Source: Phycisphaerae bacterium (GTDB taxonomy: Bacteria > Planctomycetota > Phycisphaerae > Sedimentisphaerales > Anaerobacaceae). From it: 34,845 nucleotides of DNA. The notes below the pieces were generated by a model. The model worked only from the letters and a program-made list of their open reading frames with translations. It did not search any database and was not told where the DNA came from. Both the position numbers and the translations under genes were made by a program. The DNA lies in the NCBI GenBank assembly GCA_026386805.1, contig JAPLMX010000214.1:1-34845 (forward strand), given 5' to 3'. Positions 32,803 to 34,845 of this stretch are shown one piece after another; the stretch's first letter is position 1; each line of letters opens with the position of its first letter.

Positions 32803-33100
32803 AGTCCCCACCTTCAGCTCCCGTCGAGAGACACTTCCGCCGAATAACCCGCACGGCAACAACAGGTCGCCGCGCACCCGTCGATCATAGGCTAATCGGC
32901 GTGTGGGTGAGATGTCAATGTCCTGGGCCGACACCATTTGGTTAGACGTTCTTGGGAAGGGGGTGTGGCCGGAATTCGGCGGCGAAGCCTGCCGATGTCG
33001 TGGCGGCGACGAGGGACGGGTACCCCGCGCGCCCTACCAAGCAGCTCCCCTCGGTCACGCCGGGTTGACCCCACGCCGGTCAAGATGATTGTGATTTAAC
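32803..33100. other. Gene-free region upstream of the PQQ-propeller gene
   Basis: No gene can be supported on either strand. On the minus strand TTGACA lies 23 nt before TATGAT, too far apart for a standard promoter, so the promoter of the PQQ-propeller gene is not settled. Confidence 0.5.
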
Positions 33101-33129
33101 TTGACGGGGAATCTATGCGCATGTATGAT
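33101..33129 (+). promoter_or_regulatory. Strong sigma70-type promoter ahead of the repeat array
   Basis: TTGACG (33101-33106), a 17-nt spacer and TATGAT (33124-33129): each box has one mismatch to consensus. The predicted start is near 33137. The next real gene on this strand starts at 33949, so the promoter would make a transcript of the repeat array, either noncoding or a very long leader. Confidence 0.55.
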
Positions 33130-33356
33130 AACAGAGAAACAGAATAGAGGATCATAGATAGGAGACCACAGCTTCGGAGGGTTTCGTCGTGAGTGGCCCA
33201 CCGCCATCATCCATAACCATGTCAGCGGGTTGGAGACTTCCCTTGGTGAGTGGAAGGGTCAGGCGCGTGTCCCCTTGGCGATGCTCCGCGCCCCGACAGG
33301 AATACGTGGGGCTGGCATGAACCGGGGAGGGAACTCTCACCGGTACTAATTGTGCC

Positions 33357-33715
33357 AAACAAAGCCAATTTCTCGCGGGCAGGCAGGAATGGGCGAGGGC
33401 CGGCGAGGTCACCAATGCCGGCGCCACCGGACCAGAGCACGCGAAACAAAGCCAATTCCTCCAGAGCGACACGAGGAGCAAGTACTTTGTGGAAGCAGAG
33501 TTATGACGAATTGAACACGCAAAAGGCCTCGGCAAAACAAAGCCAATTCCCGCACGGAAAGGAGGGGCCTGGGCCGGCAAGGCGGCCCGTGCCGCCGGCA
33601 GGACCAATCATGTGAAACAAAGCCAATTTGCCCTGCACCGACCGGAAAAGGCGGTGGCTGGTAGGGCCGCAAGTGCTGCCGCCACTGGGGATAAGCGTGC
33701 GAAACAAAGCCAATT
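33357..33715 (+). repeat. Five-copy tandem repeat array, core AAACAAAGCCAATT
   Basis: The 14-bp core is perfectly conserved at 33357, 33444, 33536, 33615 and 33702, with start-to-start steps of 87, 92, 79 and 87 bp. The DNA between cores is partly alike: GC-rich, with GGGCCGGC(G/A)AGG-type words and GCCGGC pairs able to form hairpins (e.g. 33392-33417 and 33572-33600). Just before several cores comes a short stretch such as GCGCGAAACAAAG or TGTGAAACAAAG. Translated, the cores read NKANF or KQSQF, known to me as spurious peptides from repeats across Phycisphaerae genomes. No cas genes or invariant long repeat are present, so this is not CRISPR. Confidence 0.85.
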
Positions 33716-33797
33716 TTCGGGGCCAGGCCGACGCGATGGATCTGGAATCCGCCACCGTATGCCGGCTACCCCCCGGGCGGCCACTGAGGTTTTTTTC

Positions 33798-33825
33798 TTG
33801 CCTTGCTCGTCGTCGCAAGTACATT
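33798..33825 (+). promoter_or_regulatory. Weak candidate promoter for the DhnA-type aldolase gene
   Basis: TTGCCT (33798-33803), a 16-nt spacer and TACATT (33820-33825), starting just behind a run of seven T (33790-33796). A leader of about 115 nt would follow. The T run has only a weak hairpin in front of it, so a terminator there is uncertain. Confidence 0.3.
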
Positions 33826-33832
33826 GTGCATC

Positions 33833-33932
33833 GAAAGCGGTGGTCAGTAGCCGGTAGCCGGTGGCCAGTTGTTCTTGTGGCTGAGCCGGGACCAGAGACC
33901 GATCACCGACTACTGAATACCGACAACTGACC
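33833..33932. repeat. Interspersed 'GTAGCCGGT/ACCGACTACTGA'-type repeat
   Basis: The stretch repeats AGTAGCCGGTAGCCGGTGGCC and then ACCGATCACCGACTACTGA with ACCGACAACTGACC. On the minus strand it reads TGGTCAGTTGTCGGT, then CAGTAGTCGGTGATCGGT. Its translations (YRLLTT, RYSVVGDRS) are again familiar from planctomycete dispersed repeats. It lies in the leader of the downstream gene. Confidence 0.5.
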
Positions 33933-33948
33933 ATAAGGAGTTTCAGCC

Positions 33949-34743
33949 ATGATCGGCAAGGCAATACGACTGGAGCGAATCATCGACCGCAACTCGGGCA
34001 AGACGGTCATCATTCCGATGGACCACGGCGTCACGGTCGGCCCGATCGAGGGCCTGACGGACATGCGGGCCGCCATCAGCAAGATGGTCGCCGGCGGGGC
34101 CAACGCTATCCTGATGCACAAGGGCATGGTCCGCGCGGGCCATCGAGGTTCGGGACACGACGTCGGCCTGATCGTCCATCTGTCCGCCGGGACGACCCTG
34201 AGCCCCGACCCCAACACGAAAGAACTGGTCTGCACCGTCGAGGAGGCGATCAAGCTGGGGGCTGACGCCGTCTCGATCCACATCAATCTCGGTGCCGAGA
34301 CCGACAACGAAATGCTGCGCCAATTCGGCCACGTCAGCGAACGTTGCGCGGAATGGCAGATCCCGCTGGTCGCGATGGTCTACACGCGCGGCCCCAAGAT
34401 CAACGACGAATACAACGCCAACAACGTCAAGCACGCCGCGAGAGTCGGGGCCGAGCTCGGGGCCGACATCGTCAAGGTCCCCTACACCGGCAGCGTGGAC
34501 ACCTTCGCCCGGGTCGTCGAAGGCTGCCCCGTCCCGGTCGTCATCGCCGGCGGGCCGAAGATGGGCAGTGACGAGGAAATCTTCAGGATGGTCGAGGGCG
34601 CCCTGGCGGCCGGCGCGGCGGGCGTCTCCATCGGCCGAAACGCCTTTCAGCACAAGACGCCCGACAAGATGGTCCAGGCCCTGAGCAAGATGGTCCACGA
34701 AAAGGCCAGCGTCCAGGCCGCTATGGAGCTTCTCAGAGGGTGA
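33949..34743 (+). CDS. DhnA-type class I aldolase: 2-amino-3,7-dideoxy-D-threo-hept-6-ulosonate synthase or fructose-bisphosphate aldolase
   Basis: The 264-residue TIM-barrel aldolase belongs to the DhnA/FbaB family. Its sites align with those of Methanocaldococcus ADTH synthase: Asp25 ([11 protein letters not shown]), Tyr145 (VYTRGP) and Schiff-base Lys176 (DIVKVPYTG), with the phosphate site [12 protein letters not shown] (199-210) and [10 protein letters not shown]. The family includes ADTH synthase of the archaeal-type dehydroquinate route and archaeal-type class I fructose-bisphosphate aldolase. The nearby aroB is the classical type, so ADTH synthesis is not required for shikimate here, and the assignment stays open. 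The start is supported by AAGGAG at 33935-33940. The 102 bp after the stop show no gene. Confidence 0.9.
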   Translation: MIGKAIRLERIIDRNSGKTVIIPMDHGVTVGPIEGLTDMRAAISKMVAGGANAILMHKGMVRAGHRGSGHDVGLIVHLSAGTTLSPDPNTKELVCTVEEAIKLGADAVSIHINLGAETDNEMLRQFGHVSERCAEWQIPLVAMVYTRGPKINDEYNANNVKHAARVGAELGADIVKVPYTGSVDTFARVVEGCPVPVVIAGGPKMGSDEEIFRMVEGALAAGAAGVSIGRNAFQHKTPDKMVQALSKMVHEKASVQAAMELLRG

Positions 34744-34845
34744 ACCTCGTTGTCGTGGACTTCTGCCTGCAATAAACCTTTCTGACGTGCGACCACCCGT
34801 GAGTAGGGCTATACTGGCTGCAGATGGTCTACCGTCACACAAACG

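Noticed and set aside
33357-33715. CRISPR array
   Set aside because: The conserved unit is only 14 bp, the intervals are 65-78 bp and resemble each other, and no cas gene is near.
33152-33964. Several short open frames on both strands with peptides such as NKANF, KQSQF and YRLLTT
   Set aside because: They are translations of the repeats in alternating frames, without ribosome sites or domains.
33943-34842. 299-codon open frame antisense to the DhnA-type aldolase
   Set aside because: Shadow frame rich in Asp, Val, His and Arg; the plus-strand protein has all catalytic residues.

Overview
The window looks like chromosomal DNA of a GC-rich planctomycete, most likely class Phycisphaerae. The grounds are: a fused AroD-AroE protein; secreted proteins with the 'GDADG ... 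ADF' dockerin-like repeats and GLUG repeats common in that class; a DUF1570-type peptidase-like protein; a pseudopilin-like 'LKQIGLGLMMYADDHQG ... FLDGHV' module; a 'DWPQWRGPNRDD' PQQ-propeller protein; and many short interspersed repeats of the kind whose spurious translations read 'NKANF', 'KQSQF' or 'IRNPQSEI'. This placement rests on recognised patterns, not on a search. No rRNA, tRNA, CRISPR array or insertion sequence was recognised.

Layout. 1-330: REP-like palindromes. 328-4215 (minus): a secreted TPR/HEAT protein and a RodA/FtsW-family protein. 4304-6315 (plus): a long structured leader, a dockerin-like secreted protein and a lipoprotein. 6317-9143 (minus): a membrane spermidine-synthase-like/TPR fusion and a pseudopilin. 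9847-11862 (plus): glgB. 12055-15833 (minus): a remnant of a GLUG gene and a large three-module GLUG surface protein. 16257-20271 (minus): malQ and a GH57 enzyme, which form a glycogen/alpha-glucan set with glgB. 20673-24145 (minus): a DUF1570 peptidase-like protein and a large secreted protein with a C-terminal pilin-like module. 24217-27454 (minus): fused aroDE followed by PIN-like, HEPN and MNT genes. 27627-29833 (plus): aroB and a DRE-TIM aldolase, separated by an inverted-repeat element. 30014-32802 (minus): a sugar nucleotidyltransferase, a small HTH/coiled-coil protein and a PQQ-propeller protein. 32803-33948: about 1.1 kb without a credible gene, holding a good plus-strand promoter and a five-copy repeat array. 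33949-34743 (plus): a DhnA/ADTH-synthase-type aldolase.

Function. Three themes stand out: alpha-glucan storage (GlgB, MalQ, GH57); the shikimate pathway (AroDE and AroB, divergently transcribed, with a DhnA-type aldolase nearby); and secreted or surface proteins. A PIN-HEPN-MNT run lies directly behind aroDE and is coupled to it by an ATGA overlap. Dispersed repeats are unusually active: one appears to lie in frame inside malQ, one forms the tail of glgB, one fills the aroB-aldolase gap, and a tandem array precedes the last gene. Several genes have sigma70-like promoters with 16-17 nt spacers, and at least two (the lipoprotein and aroDE) may be leaderless or nearly so. All promoter and RNA-structure calls are read by eye.
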